A DNA stretch of 64,000 nucleotides from Ligustrum vulgare. Lineage: Eukaryota > Streptophyta > Magnoliopsida > Lamiales > Oleaceae. The notes under the pieces are model-generated. The model was not told the DNA's origin, ran no database searches, and was given only the letters and a program-made list of their open reading frames with translations. Shown here piece after piece: positions 48,571-59,351 of this stretch (the stretch's first letter is position 1; every line of letters starts with the position of its first letter). Location of the stretch: the NCBI GenBank assembly GCA_963555705.1, contig OY743170.1, positions 33,555,362 through 33,619,361 on the forward strand. Direction: 5' to 3'. Position numbers and translations under genes: made by a program.

Positions 48571-51500
48571 CATGGGCGGATCCAGGCTGAAGCCCAGTGC
48601 TGGTATGGGCCAGATTCTGTTAAAAAAAAAAAGTAGTTAATAGCTCGGCCCAAATAATTACCCAGCTCGGCCCAATTCAGTAGCAACCCAACTAAAGCGT
48701 TATTTCCTTCCCTTTCTTCCTTTCCGCTGAACCACTGAGGAGTGAGGTCTGAAACTCTCCGCCCTAAGTAAGCAGTAAGCTCCCTTCAGCCTTCACCCCT
48801 CCTTCGAGACTTCAACTCCACCAGACCGCCACCGCCATCCGCCGCCCTCAGCGCCGCTCCGGCAGCAACAATCAGGCTGCGCCCTGCAGCATTGCAGCAG
48901 CGCAGGTCGCCAGGCGCCAGCTCCAGCGCAAGCAGCAGCGCAGGGCGCGCAGGCGCGCCGCGCCCAGCTCGCCGGCCGCCGGACTTGACTCCTAACTGAG
49001 GTTCTTCTTCTTCACTTCTTCTGTGCACTGTGCTTCTGCCTTCTGTGCTTCAGTTCTTCTGTGCTCCTCCCCAGCTCGCCGTCTGCCTGCTTCTGTGCAC
49101 TGTGCTTCAGTTCTTCTGCTTTCAGCCTTCACAAATCACAGACCACATTTCACTACTTCACTTATTCAGACTTCAGTAACTCAGTTCTTCTTTTTCTGCT
49201 GAAAGCCTGAAGGGCGAAGGCCCTGAACTCACTGCCAAAGCCCAAATGCCAATATTACAAATAAATGAAATAATTATAATTTGTTATTTGTAATTGCTAC
49301 TTGCTAGTTTAATGTTATATTGTTAATTTGTTATTAACTTATTTATGGTAATACTTAATATCAATTTGAAAATTGAAATTGCTGCAGGCAGATTGCAGAA
49401 TGAATTAGAAATCAGAAATTAGAAATTTCAAATTTGGCAAAGTTGCTGTCTTGGTCTTGCTGAGCAGCCTGAGCTTGATAAATATCATAATAAGGTTAGT
49501 GCCTAATGTTATTGAAATTTAATTTGATATTGATTATTTGTGATTTTGAATTTTTGATTTGAGTTGAGATTTGAGAATGAGATATTCAGATTATTAGATT
49601 TTTAATTTGACTATTTGAGAATGTGAATCAGTGAATGTGAATATAATCATTAGATAATTTGAGAATGTGATATTGATTTTTAATTTTTGAATTGAGAATG
49701 TGATATTAGAATAATAGAATGTGATTTTTAGTTTTAATATTGATTAACTTCGTTGCAACTTAGCTACAAAATGGAACGACACCAAATGGGCAAGAAATCG
49801 AAACTATTGATATCCTCATTTTTCAAAAAAAAGGATCATCAACCTAGTGAAGCAACTAATGAAGCAACTCCGATTCCTTCTATGCTAAATCCTTCAACAT
49901 CCACTCCGCATAATGAAAATCAAGCATCTCCAAATTCAAATTTACAATCATCTGCTTCTATTGAAAGGGATCCTGGGAAGCGAATGAAGATATGTGCATA
50001 TCCTTCTAATTTACGGGATGAGATAAGACGAAAATATTTAATTGTTGGGCCTTATCAACCAATCTTGTTGGAGTATCAGGGTACGAATTTTGGAATTCAA
50101 AAACGTCGGTTTCAGAAAAATTGGTTCCAAAAGTGGAATTGGCTGGAGTATTCGCCTACATCAAATAAGGCTTATTGTTTTTATTGCTTTCTTTTTCTGA
50201 ATGATGTTTCAATGAGTAATATTTCATCGCTGGAAAATGAAGGGTTTGACAATTGGAAAAGGGTGAACCAAGGAGAAAAATGTGTGTTTCTTACACATAT
50301 TGGTTGTACATTGTCATCACCTCATATGACATGTGTCAGAAAGGCCGAGGATTTGATGAAGCCTTCTCAACATATTGAGCACGTCATATTTACCCAAACA
50401 CAAGAGGAAAAGGACAAGGCTTTTTTGCGCTTGAAGACTTCCATAAAGTCTTGTAAGTGGCTAGCACTTCAAAATTGTTCTTTCAGAGGTCACGATGAAT
50501 CGGCATCTTCATCAAACCGTGGGAATTTCATTGAATTGGTGAAGGATTTTGCAGAAATGAATATGGAAATTGATAAAGTTGTATTGGAGAATGCTCCTAA
50601 AAATGCCCAATACATTGCTCCAGATATCCAAAAAGATATTTTGAACATCATGGGTAGAAGAATACGAAAGATGATTCGTGAAGAAGTTGGGGATGGATAC
50701 TTTTGTATTCTTGTTGATGAAGCAAAGGATGTATCTGATCGAGAGCAAATGACTATTATTTTGAGGTTTGTGGATAAAGATGGGGATCTAAAAGAACGCT
50801 TTTTGGCAATCAAAAGTGTCAGCGACACAACTTCATTAACTTTGAAGAAGGAGATAGATGATGTTTTTGTCCTTCATAACCTCCAAGTTCAGAAATTGAG
50901 AGGTCAAGGGTACGACGGTGCTAACAATATGCGTGGTGCATGGAATGGACTTCAAGCGTTATTTCTTAGAGATTGCCCATATGCATACTATATCCATTGC
51001 TTTGCCCATCGATTACAGTTGACTTTGGTTGCAGCAGCTAAGGATGTAAGTATTATTTGGGAATTCTTCTCTCATTTGGATAATGTTGTTAATATTATCA
51101 CTTCCTCTCCTAAGCGTATTGCTGAGTTGAAAGCTGCTCATAGAACTGAAATTCAAAATATGTTAAATGCTGGAGAGCGTGAATCTGGACGTGGGTTAAA
51201 TCAAATGGGTAATTTGCAGCGATCGGGAGCTACTCGTTGGAGCTCTCATTACGAATCTATAAAGAGCTTGATAGATATGTATGGTGCAACTTGCAAAGTG
51301 CTTGAATACCTTGTAGAACATTCTACAAATGCAAGCTCCAAGTCCGAAGTTAGTGGAACTTACGGAAATATGGCAAAGTTTGAATTTGTGTTCGTCTTGC
51401 ATTTGATGCATGCGATCTTTAGAATTACTGATGTTCTTTGTCAAATCCTTCAAACAAAATCTCTTGACATTTTGTGTGCAATTAGATTTGTCAAGTCTAC

Positions 51501-52318
51501 AAAGGCCGTTCTTCAACAAATGAGAGAAAGTAGTTGGGAAAAATTACTTTCGGAAGTGAAAGTTTTTTGCACGAGAAATGACATTGATGTTCCGGACCTG
51601 GATTGTTTATATAAGATTGGTCGCATTCGTCAGCAAATTACAGTTGAGCATCATTACCACTTTGATGTTTTCAATGAATCAATTGATTACATCTTGATAG
51701 AGTTAAATAGGAGGTTTAATGACACATCATTAGGACTCCTTTCTCTGATGGTGGCTCTGGATCCTAAAAATTCTTTTGAATCATTTAACAGTGATGATAT
51801 ATGCAAGCTTGCAAAGACTTTCTATCCTGGAGATTTCATAGATCAAGACATCATTGCTTTGGAATATGAGTTGAGACATTTTGAGCTCGATGTGATACCC
51901 GATCCTCAATTTCATGTATCCTCTCTAGTTGAGTTAAGCAAGAAGTTGACCAAGAGTGGAAGGTCAAAGATTTACGTCATATTGACTAGATTGATTCATC
52001 TTATTTTGACATTACCAGTTTCTACTGCCACTGCTGAGCGAGCATTTTCAGCAATGAAACATGTGAAGACGACACTTCGTAACAAAATGGAGGATGATTT
52101 TCTTGCAGATTGTTTGTCGATCCAGATCGAACGATGTTTAGTTAAGAAAATAGATGTGGAATCTATTATAGATGAATTTTATGCTTTGAAACCTCGTCGT
52201 TCGCAATTTCGTTGATCATTTCGATGTAACTACTATTTTTGTAATACATTTAACTTTTGTTATATTACACTTTTTAGAATTCAGCTCGGTCTAGTTGAAA
52301 ATCCTGGATCCGCCACTG
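48571..52318 (+). mobile_element. hAT-2: complete 3748-bp hAT element, target duplication gttgcagg
   Basis: Perfect 8-bp direct repeats gttgcagg (48563-48570 and 52319-52326). Termini read inward CATGGGCGGATCCAGG and CAGTGGCGGATCCAGG. It contains one long transposase frame and a GC-rich 5' leader (about 48750-49240) with a possible 5'-UTR intron (GTTAGT near 49494 to TTAG near 49763). Inserted in copy B. Intact frame, clean duplication and matching ends make it the youngest-looking autonomous candidate in the window. Confidence 0.95.
49771..52215 (+). CDS. hAT transposase with TTF-type zinc finger and C-terminal dimerisation domain, intact
   Basis: A single frame of 814 codons from the ATG at 49771 (in-frame codons run 18 bases further upstream without an ATG) to TGA at 52213-52215. 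An N-terminal basic stretch and Ser/Pro-rich linker are followed by a TTF-type zinc-finger-like region with YCFYCFLF (about residues 130-145). The RNase H-like core (DUF4371-type) has ILVDEAKDVSD (Asp near residue 315), GYDGANNMRG (Asp near 382), HCFAHRLQL (Cys-His pair near 410) and RWSSHYES (near 490). The C-terminal hAT domain has LPVSTATAERAFSAMK, with the catalytic Glu near 757. All expected catalytic residues are visible and there is no internal stop. It should catalyse cut-and-paste of its own element in the nucleus. This ZMYM/TTF-type subgroup differs from the Ac-like hAT-1. Some plant relatives are domesticated, but the terminal repeats and target duplication here mark a transposon. 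Confidence 0.95.
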   Translation: MERHQMGKKSKLLISSFFKKKDHQPSEATNEATPIPSMLNPSTSTPHNENQASPNSNLQSSASIERDPGKRMKICAYPSNLRDEIRRKYLIVGPYQPILLEYQGTNFGIQKRRFQKNWFQKWNWLEYSPTSNKAYCFYCFLFLNDVSMSNISSLENEGFDNWKRVNQGEKCVFLTHIGCTLSSPHMTCVRKAEDLMKPSQHIEHVIFTQTQEEKDKAFLRLKTSIKSCKWLALQNCSFRGHDESASSSNRGNFIELVKDFAEMNMEIDKVVLENAPKNAQYIAPDIQKDILNIMGRRIRKMIREEVGDGYFCILVDEAKDVSDREQMTIILRFVDKDGDLKERFLAIKSVSDTTSLTLKKEIDDVFVLHNLQVQKLRGQGYDGANNMRGAWNGLQALFLRDCPYAYYIHCFAHRLQLTLVAAAKDVSIIWEFFSHLDNVVNIITSSPKRIAELKAAHRTEIQNMLNAGERESGRGLNQMGNLQRSGATRWSSHYESIKSLIDMYGATCKVLEYLVEHSTNASSKSEVSGTYGNMAKFEFVFVLHLMHAIFRITDVLCQILQTKSLDILCAIRFVKSTKAVLQQMRESSWEKLLSEVKVFCTRNDIDVPDLDCLYKIGRIRQQITVEHHYHFDVFNESIDYILIELNRRFNDTSLGLLSLMVALDPKNSFESFNSDDICKLAKTFYPGDFIDQDIIALEYELRHFELDVIPDPQFHVSSLVELSKKLTKSGRSKIYVILTRLIHLILTLPVSTATAERAFSAMKHVKTTLRNKMEDDFLADCLSIQIERCLVKKIDVESIIDEFYALKPRRSQFR

Positions 52319-53134
52319 GTTGCAGGTAGTGAATTGGGGACTTGCAGTCGACATTGGGGTTCTGAGATTGGTTTCGACCTTGGATAGTGTTGTGGAAATT
52401 GATTGATGCAAGTGAATGGGAAAATATATCATTTTGGTTGTGTATTAATTTTGGCAGATTTTGAATTGGACGGATTGAGGGGATTTTGTGAGGAGGAAAT
52501 AGCTAGTCGAGGGAGTGATTATGGAGTAGAAATGACTTGTGATTGGGTTTCTAAAATGGCCAAGAAGAAAATAATTTGGCTTGAATTAGGCTGAGATCAA
52601 GAATTTTGGGATAATTGGATAAAGTCTTGTTGTGTTTAGCTTTCAACTTTTGGTAACTTTGGGTCAAAATCATGGCTGTTTAGGATGAAATTTTGGACGT
52701 AAATTGACTAATTAAGGGGGAAAGAATATGGAATTCAATGGTAGACATGGTATGCATGTAAGGAATTGGTATGAAATTGGTATGGTTGAATGAGTGTTTC
52801 TAAAAAAAATAATTCGGTGAATTGGCATTGAATGGGAAATGGCTTTGAAGGTATAAAAGAAATTTTACTTGAATGATTGACAATAAAGTTTGGGTAAAAT
52901 AGTTTGGATTTAAAATAAATTTAAAAATTTGGACTTAAATAATTAAAGTTGAGACACTTTTAATAAAATTTAAATTGAACTAAGATAGATTTAAATAAAT
53001 TATATTTTCACTTAAATGGCTAAACGAAAATGTGTTTAAAATAAATTGGTCAAAGTCGTAGCGACTCATCTTTTAAAAATAAAAAAATATTTATTCAAAA
53101 GTAGTCGCAAAAATTCTCGATCGCTACAAAAGGG

Positions 53135-53881
53135 GAAGCTACCAATGGAAGAATAGTTGTCTCGAAATTTCAATGCATTATGTAGTGTTGACATTTTGTA
53201 CTATGTTTTGTTATTCGTATATATGCTTGCTTCTGCATGTAATATTAGGAATTTGGATGTATCATCAACTTTTTGAATCTTCAATGACATGCTGCATTGT
53301 TTGAGTATAAACACTGTTATTATTTTGGTCTAAAGTGGTCACTCCTTTGATCACTCAGTTAATAGCATTAGTTTTATAACATAATGTCTAATGTAGAAGA
53401 CATGCCATTAAAAATAGCTAATGATTTTTGGGTCAGAGTGGAAAGTTGCATCTTATTAATTCAAAAAGGCTCCAATTATCTTATGAACCCATGGCGTTGT
53501 ATTTTTAAAAATTTTGCATCCTTGATCTCGTTTAGCTGGCATGCGAAGGTGGCTCCCTTTTCATTTACATACCATCTTGACCCTTCCTTTATATTGTCAA
53601 TGGTGAACACATTCAGCTACTCATCTGGAATATGTTTATGCTCCATCTCTTTCCCAAAATAATTAAGTGGAAGCACAAGAAACAAACATATAACACCGGC
53701 AATTGAGAATACTCGGATCAAAATAAAATCATAAAATTCATTTTACAGAAGATCCATATAATAGCATAACCTAGGGAAACTTACATAAATTTCATGTTAC
53801 AACGATTCAAAATATATGCTAAGAAACTCATGACAAATACGAAACTTGTATAAATTCTATGACAAAAAGGAAATTTGATTA
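53135..53881. other. Spacer after copy B; tail of the GRF-type gene at its left edge
   Basis: About 53134-53180 completes the GRF gene frame (SKFQCIM then TAG) when copy B is removed. The following 700 bp would be its 3' UTR and intergenic DNA. A 92-codon plus frame at 53384 shows no recognised family. Confidence 0.45.
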
Positions 53882-55262
53882 TCAACCACGGTCTTCTTCT
53901 TGGGGGGGGGGTTGTGGAAGAAACATTGGCATCACGTGTTGATTTACGCCGTAACTTGTATTCCAATTGAGCCCATAAGCTCCACCAAATTGTTGCATTT
54001 GTGCACCCTAACATACATAAAAACAAGGTAAATTAATAACTAATGATGCTAGGTACAAGCTAGTAAATAATATTTTCAGACTCGAAATATCATTAGTTGT
54101 TGTGTGTAAGAGAAGGGGTTCATCACTTGAAAATGGGACTCCCGCGAATGTTGCTCAATGGTAGGAGTACCTGATGCAGTAATTTGGATTGGAGTCTTTC
54201 CCTTGTTTGAATTTGAAGGTACCTACACAAAGTAGAATATATAAACAAATTAGAATTCCAAGTCATATTTAAATCGTAAGTGCGTTAAATAAAATGAACA
54301 CGTACCTTTGATCTTTTCCTCGTTGTCTCTAAGGGGCCCTTCTTCCGCAACTTCCTAGGAGCCCCCTTCGATTTTGTGCAATTTGGATCCAAAATACGAA
54401 CACTATCTTCAGATAGGGCTTTGCTACCATGACTACTTTTCGTTCACTCCAACCAAATTACCCGGCGTTATCTCTTCTACTTCCAAACTACCATCAGTCG
54501 CAACTAAGAAATTTACATCATCAATCGGAGATTCATTTCCTGATAAACGTCCGTGTGTTTTAGAGCAATCAAAATATATTTTCTTCCACACACAATTTTA
54601 GTCTAATTTCACCCAAAAAAGAGTATAAAAATATTGATTTCCTCAAGCATAAATGTGTGAGTCAACTTAGCATACTCCGATTGATTGTGTAAACCAACAA
54701 TAAGTGATTTAAGCATCCATGTGTAAAGAATTTTAACAAGTTTCAGAATCTGTGAAAACCAGCTATTGATGATTTACAAATCTATGTGTACACCATGTTA
54801 ACAAATTTCAGATTCTGTGCCAAACCTTACATACTCGGTGGAAGCATGCATGAAATACAGTTAATTCACTGTGCAGATAGGTGAAACAATTAAGTGTGCG
54901 TGTTTTATTCAGAAAGTTTCCAGTTTTTTGCTCAAATCGGGACTTTTGTTGTAGAGCATGGTGGTTGTCCGTTGCCTCATCTACCATTGTTAAGGGTATA
55001 GTTACCCTACTGATGTTTCCACTTGGATTAAGGATGAATTAGCTTAGTGTGAACGGAATAGTTCTTTTCCACCTAATGACAGCTAGCGTTCCCAAATTGA
55101 TGCCATATTTCTACTGTTTTGTTCCGTGAGTCTGAATATGTAGTAAACATAGAAGTAGGAGATCTATATCTAATCTTTAACCCTCCCCCCCCCCCCCCCC
55201 AAAAAAAACTTGGATAAGCTCAAACTGATATCTCAAGATGAAAAACTTACCCATGGAAGACA
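53882..55262 (-). CDS. FAR1-RELATED-SEQUENCE-like C-terminal gene, possibly degraded
   Basis: Minus-strand exons joined by GT-AG sites are about 55262-55248 (possible start MSSMG, donor GTAAGT), 54582-54306, 54222-54127 and 54007-53882 (stop TGA). The main exon ends DPNCTKSKGAPRKLRKKG plus a basic RKRSK tail. The next gives VPSNSNKGKTPIQITASG and the last GAQMQQFGGAYGLNWNT then HVMPMFLP. The Lys/Arg-rich SKGAPRKLR signature followed by a Gln/Gly/Met/Pro-rich tail resembles the C-terminus of FAR1-related (MULE-derived) plant transcription regulators. The DNA-binding, MULE and SWIM domains are absent. A frameshift near 54440 disrupts the main exon. It could be a truncated paralogue, a short FAR1-derived regulator, or a pseudogene. 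Confidence 0.4.
55140..55210. repeat. C/A homopolymer tract
   Basis: A run of about 18 C directly followed by 7-8 A (about 55184-55208), in the presumed first intron of the FAR1-like gene. Confidence 0.9.
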
Positions 55263-55730
55263 TTGCTGGATTCCGTTCAGTTGGTAGTTGAAATGTATTC
55301 AGGGAAACATCATGGAACTGAGTAAATTTTCTGCAATACATACCAATTCACACATGATTCAACAGAAAATGGAATGAACCTCAAAGATAAGGAAAACAAA
55401 ACCAGCATACGCATTCTTAGCTTGATGGTCGGTCGTCGGAATTTGTTCAGTTCAAGAACACAGTAATGCCGTTGACAATGCACACAGACAGATTCCTAAG
55501 TTTTCCACGCAATCCCAACGAAATGTTGTTCTCGTCTTCTTCGGAGGTCCAGATCTGACTAGCTCCGATGCGAGTCAATTCGGCGGAAACCAAGTTATTG
55601 GAGACGATTCAGTCGGACAAGTATTTTCAGAGCAATAATTTGGAATGGGTCTTGCATTTTTGGAGGAAGGAAAGGGGAAAGTTTCCTGATTTGTTTTAGG
55701 ACAGCCGTGTCTGAAATGAAAGTGAAAATA

Positions 55731-57106
55731 TGTGGCGTTCTGTTTGTATTTTATTTTGTATTTTCATTTTGGAAAATGTTTTGTATTTCCTGTTTTTATT
55801 TTTATTTTCAATGTTGCTGAAAACGTGTTCTGTTTGTCATTTCTGAAAACTGTTTTTGAAAATGAAAAGCTGGAAAACACGTTCTGTTTGAAATTTTGCA
55901 GAATACAACTTATACTATTTTCAATGAATTTGCTTCTGAATTATATTAAACAATCTATATTGTTTAACTTTTTTTTGGACCAAATAATAATGTCATTAAT
56001 GTTCAACTCCAAAAAAATATTATAAGAAATTAATAACATAATATTCAAGTCCAAATTACTTCCATAATACATGTAACTCTAATTACTCATACAGAGTTTG
56101 ATTAAACAAAATAAATTTAAAAGTCATCTTGACCTTGTGGAGTAATTAGTCCACATTTGATTCAGGCACATTTCTAGGATTAATCATAGGTCTTGCCTGC
56201 TACAATTCTCATGTGGTACATTTCTAGAATTTTAGTAGATTTTTGTGCATTTTGATAAATTTCATTTAACTTGGTTTGTTTTCTTGTATTTTGGTACATT
56301 CGCACACTGGTACGATTTGCGCATTTTGGTCGATATCATGCATTTTGTATATTTTGGTAAATTCTGGTATATATAGTGTATTTTAGTACATTTTGAAGCA
56401 TTTTTTAACATTTCACACATCTTGGTTAGCACAGTACAATTGGCATTGTTTTCGTAAATTTTAGAGCTATTTGCGCATTTTGGTAAATTTCTTGGGCACA
56501 ATTTGAAACATCTCACAATTTGGTACATATCGCGCTTTTGGTATTAGATTAGGCATCTTGGTGAAATTTTGCTCTTTTTTGGTAGATTTAGCTTTGTTTA
56601 GTAGAGTTTTGCGTGTTTGGTACATTTCGATTCCATGCAGTTTGGTGCATTTTTTGAAATATAATAATAAGAATTCTCACTTAATTTTTTTTGTAATGTT
56701 GATATTGAATTTAATAAAACTTTATTTAAGCTTAGTTCCAAGTTAGAATAATTCTCAAAAAAAAAAATCTTTATTTAGGCTTAGTTCCAAACTAGGATAA
56801 TTCTAAAAAAATAATAAAAAAATAAAAACTTTATATTAAGCTTAGTTATAAGTTAAGATAATTCTATAAAAAAAAAAAAAAAAAAAAAAAAAATCAATCC
56901 CAAAACGCGTTTTCCGCGTTTTGGACATTTTTTGTCGAAATACACACAAAATGCCCAAAACGATGTTTCGGGCGTTTTCCGTTTTGTGTACAATTTTTTT
57001 TTTGTTTTCCAAAATGCGTTTTCGAAAATGGTAAAGAGAACGCGTTTTTAGCGTTTTCGAAAATAAAAACAGAAAACGACCTCAAAACAGCAAACAGAAC
57101 AGGGGC
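55731..57106. mobile_element. MITE-like element, GTTCTGTTTG family, copy 2
   Basis: Ends read inward TGTGGCGTTCTGTTTG and GCCCCTGTTCTGTTTG. Colinear with copy 1 (44207-45086) at both ends, with about 500 bp more in the middle (about 56090-56640) that is built from a repeating 'cattttggtacattt' motif. It lies just upstream of the FAR1-like gene. No clear target duplication. Confidence 0.7.
56220..56660. repeat. Degenerate 'ttttggtacatttcg' minisatellite
   Basis: About 15-20 loosely spaced copies of gcattttggtacattt-like units, present only in copy 2 of the GTTCTGTTTG family. It generates a spurious Cys/Lys/Asn-rich minus-strand frame. Confidence 0.7.
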
Positions 57107-57871
57107 TTAAATTTTGGTTTTGTTCATATCATGATATTTTAAGTCCAGAATCTCGCGAGATATAGAAATTGTCAATAACCTTGTCAACCACTATTGTAGA
57201 AGTATCTTAATTGATCCGAGAGCATGATTAGCCTTTGACGTACATTATTTGGTAAAAGAATTATTCTAAATAGTGATTAATTTGATATTGTATAATTTGT
57301 ATGTTTGAAAAAAAAAAAAAATTTTAAATTTATGTGTGAAATATTTTAATATTAAAATGTATGATTAAAATTGAGTAATGTAGAAAAATAAGTTATTTTT
57401 AATGTATATATCAAATAGATTCATAGTAATTATAGTTTCAATAATGCTATGTGTACACTTTAATTTTACACCTTTTTGTACACTTTTTACTTTATCACGA
57501 TGCTATGTGTACACTTCTAATTTTACACCTTTTTGTACACTTCATACAAAATTACCAGTTTGTCTTATATTCTTTGTCTATTACACACTGTCATCACTTT
57601 TCACTCATTTTGTTCACTTTAATTTTTGAGACAACTTCAGCCGATCGTATCTACCTCCGCTCATCCCCCGATGTCGTTGGTTTCGTCTCTTGTCATTCCG
57701 GCACAAGGCGTCGTTGAATAGGGCTGGCAGTCGTTGTCGTTCGACTGCGAGCTCTATTCAATGACGCCCAACCTGTTGGTCCTCGTCTTCGACTCCGCTC
57801 ATCCAACATGTTTGACAAAACGCAGTCACCGCAGGTCTTCGTCGTTCACCGCTGGTCTTCGTTGTTCGCTG

Positions 57872-58115
57872 TTTCATACGTATGATTTTCTATCTATCCG
57901 AATTGGTCTAATTTTATACGTATGAAATTATATCAATGCGAAAATATAGAAAATTTCATACGTATGAAACTATAGCCGTTTTCCTATCTATCCAATTTGG
58001 TCTAATTTCATACGTATGAAATTATACCAATTCGGAAAGATAAGAAATTTCATACGTATGAAACTATAGCTGTTTTCCTATCTATCCAAATTGATCTAAT
58101 TTCATACGTATGAAA
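57872..58115. repeat. Six iterated copies of a 16-bp palindrome (TTTCATACGTATGAAA)
   Basis: Start positions are 57872, 57912, 57954, 58006, 58048 and 58100. Four are perfect; 57872 ends differently and 57912 has one change. Spacing is 40, 42, 52, 42, 52, so the last four form a 94-bp tandem unit with two palindromes each, linked by 'gttttcctatctatccaa' segments. Confidence 0.92.
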
Positions 58116-58509
58116 TTAGAGTTATTTGGAAATTACGAAAGTTGTTGTATGTTTTGTAAAATTCAAAAATTTCGTTGGAATCCTTAAATTTCATCACAGC
58201 CATAGGTACAATATCAACATCACCTACTGCCAATTTTGCATCCAATAACCCACAATTTTCCACTTCATCTACTACCAATTTTGCTCCCAATAACCCACAA
58301 TTTTCCACTTCATCTACTACCAATTTTGCTCCCAATAACCCACAATTTTCCACTTCATCTACTACCAATTTTGCATCCAATAACTCACAATTTTCCACTT
58401 CATCTACTACCAATTCTGCATTCAATAACTCACAATTTTCCACTTCTAACACATTATTTGCACCGGATTCTGTCAAATATTTTTCTACACAAATAAAGTG
58501 ACAAAGCAA
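58102..58509 (-). pseudogene. FAR1-like N-terminal fragment with five 15-residue repeats
   Basis: A 135-codon minus frame. After a short start come about five copies of a VVDEVENCGLLGAKL-type 15-residue repeat (45-bp DNA units at about 58215-58450). It ends with MKFKDSNEIFEFYKTYNNF, which matches the start of the FAR1 DNA-binding (WRKY-GCM1-related) domain. The frame then ends in the palindrome array, and no Cys/His zinc ligands or transposase core follow. The internal repeats are nearly identical at DNA level, so they amplified recently. FAR1/FHY3 proteins derive from MULE transposases, so this may be a deleted MULE transposase rather than a captured host gene. Confidence 0.5.
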
Positions 58510-59055
58510 TCAAAATTGGGGAAGAATAATAGAAAACTCATATAGCATTTTCATGGGCAGAAACTTTGTGAATGCACTCGAAATAGTCCGAAATTTAGCC
58601 AAGTAAATTGGGGGAAAATATCAATGTAGCTACCTGGACTATTCATTGTGGTAGGAGATGGACAGGAGTTGAAACACCTATATGTGTTGAACTTATTTGC
58701 AAGTCGTCGCCGACGAGAAGTTTCTAATTTTTCCTAACAAAATGTTTGAAGAAAGTGAAAAAATTGTTTGAAAAATAAAGTCTCCATCGCCAGCGAGAAG
58801 AGAGGTCAAAGGAAGTGAAATTTTTTTGGTAGATTTGGAACTGGTCGCTGCAAAGTAGTAAACCTGGAGCAACGGAGTTGGTTGGCGGGAGGCACTGTAA
58901 TGTTTGAGGATAGGTAAAGAAAAGGGTTAAAATAATGGTTAATAAGAGTTGCTTTAATTATTCAAATTCTCATGATATATTGTTGGCAAAATATCTTGAT
59001 AAAGTAAAAAGTGTACAAAAAGGTGTAAAATTAAAGTGTACACATAGCATTATTG

Positions 59056-59351
59056 TATCTTTGATATTTTCTTATTGTGTATACAAATGTAATTATGGCT
59101 GTTTTAAGTAGTACTAATTACTGTTAGTTTCTAGACCCAAAGATACTTTAGGAGTTGCAAGAATAAACTATGTTCCTACTTACGTCTTCAGAATACTAGC
59201 AGAAATTTGCAACATTTTTTACCTTTTGTCGTGCTTGAACATGCATCTTTTACCTTTTGCAGCATCGTTTACCTTTTTGTACATTTAGGACATTCCTTCT
59301 CCATTTTCTTATCTCTCTCATGTCTATGATCATCTTGGGAAGGTTAGTTTT
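59056..59351. other. Short AT-rich spacer
   Basis: No gene recognised. It contains a repeated 'ttttaccttttg' phrase near 59220-59280. Confidence 0.5.

Larger units (their letters stand above)
46399..53128 (+). mobile_element. Copy B: solo-LTR-like element (TGTAAC...GCTACA) containing a hAT element
   Basis: Begins TGTAACACCCCAAG and ends ATTCTCGATCGCTACA. It has the same internal order as copy A (16412-19570): shared cgccaccgtctccaaaa block at about 46665, degenerate 'ttgagggactaaaatg' repeats (47130-47630), TATA box, CT tract, GC-rich leader. Without the hAT element it is about 3.0 kb. Flanks are aaagggaag(g) at the left and aaaggggaag at the right. As a 5-bp duplication (gaagg/aaagg) it has one mismatch; a 9-10 bp duplication with one indel is also possible, so a non-TIR MULE cannot be excluded. 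Confidence 0.6.
57439..59055. mobile_element. Element with perfect 58-bp terminal inverted repeats carrying a FAR1-like fragment
   Basis: 57439-57496 and 58998-59055 are exact inverted copies (58 of 58). The left repeat is followed by a partial tandem duplicate (57502-57542). Inside are six copies of a TTTCATACGTATGAAA palindrome, a 45-bp coding minisatellite and a minus frame with a FAR1-type motif. No definite target duplication is visible, and the outer bases (caataatg...cattattg) are themselves part of the repeat. A non-autonomous MULE of the FAR1-related kind is the best guess. Confidence 0.75.

Noticed and set aside
48301..48686. Minus-strand His/Pro/Thr-rich frames
   Set aside because: They lie across the GC-rich leader of copy B and the hAT-2 boundary and are composition artefacts.
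48786..49028. Ala/Arg-rich minus frame in the hAT-2 leader
   Set aside because: GC-rich 5' leader of the transposon; antisense to transposase and no family match.
53384..53662. 92-codon plus frame
   Set aside because: No motif, no splice context, opposite strand to the FAR1-like gene, average composition.
58215..58450. Possible CRISPR-like array (regular 45-bp repeats)
   Set aside because: Repeats are contiguous without unique spacers, encode a 15-residue repeat, and lie in a plant transposon.
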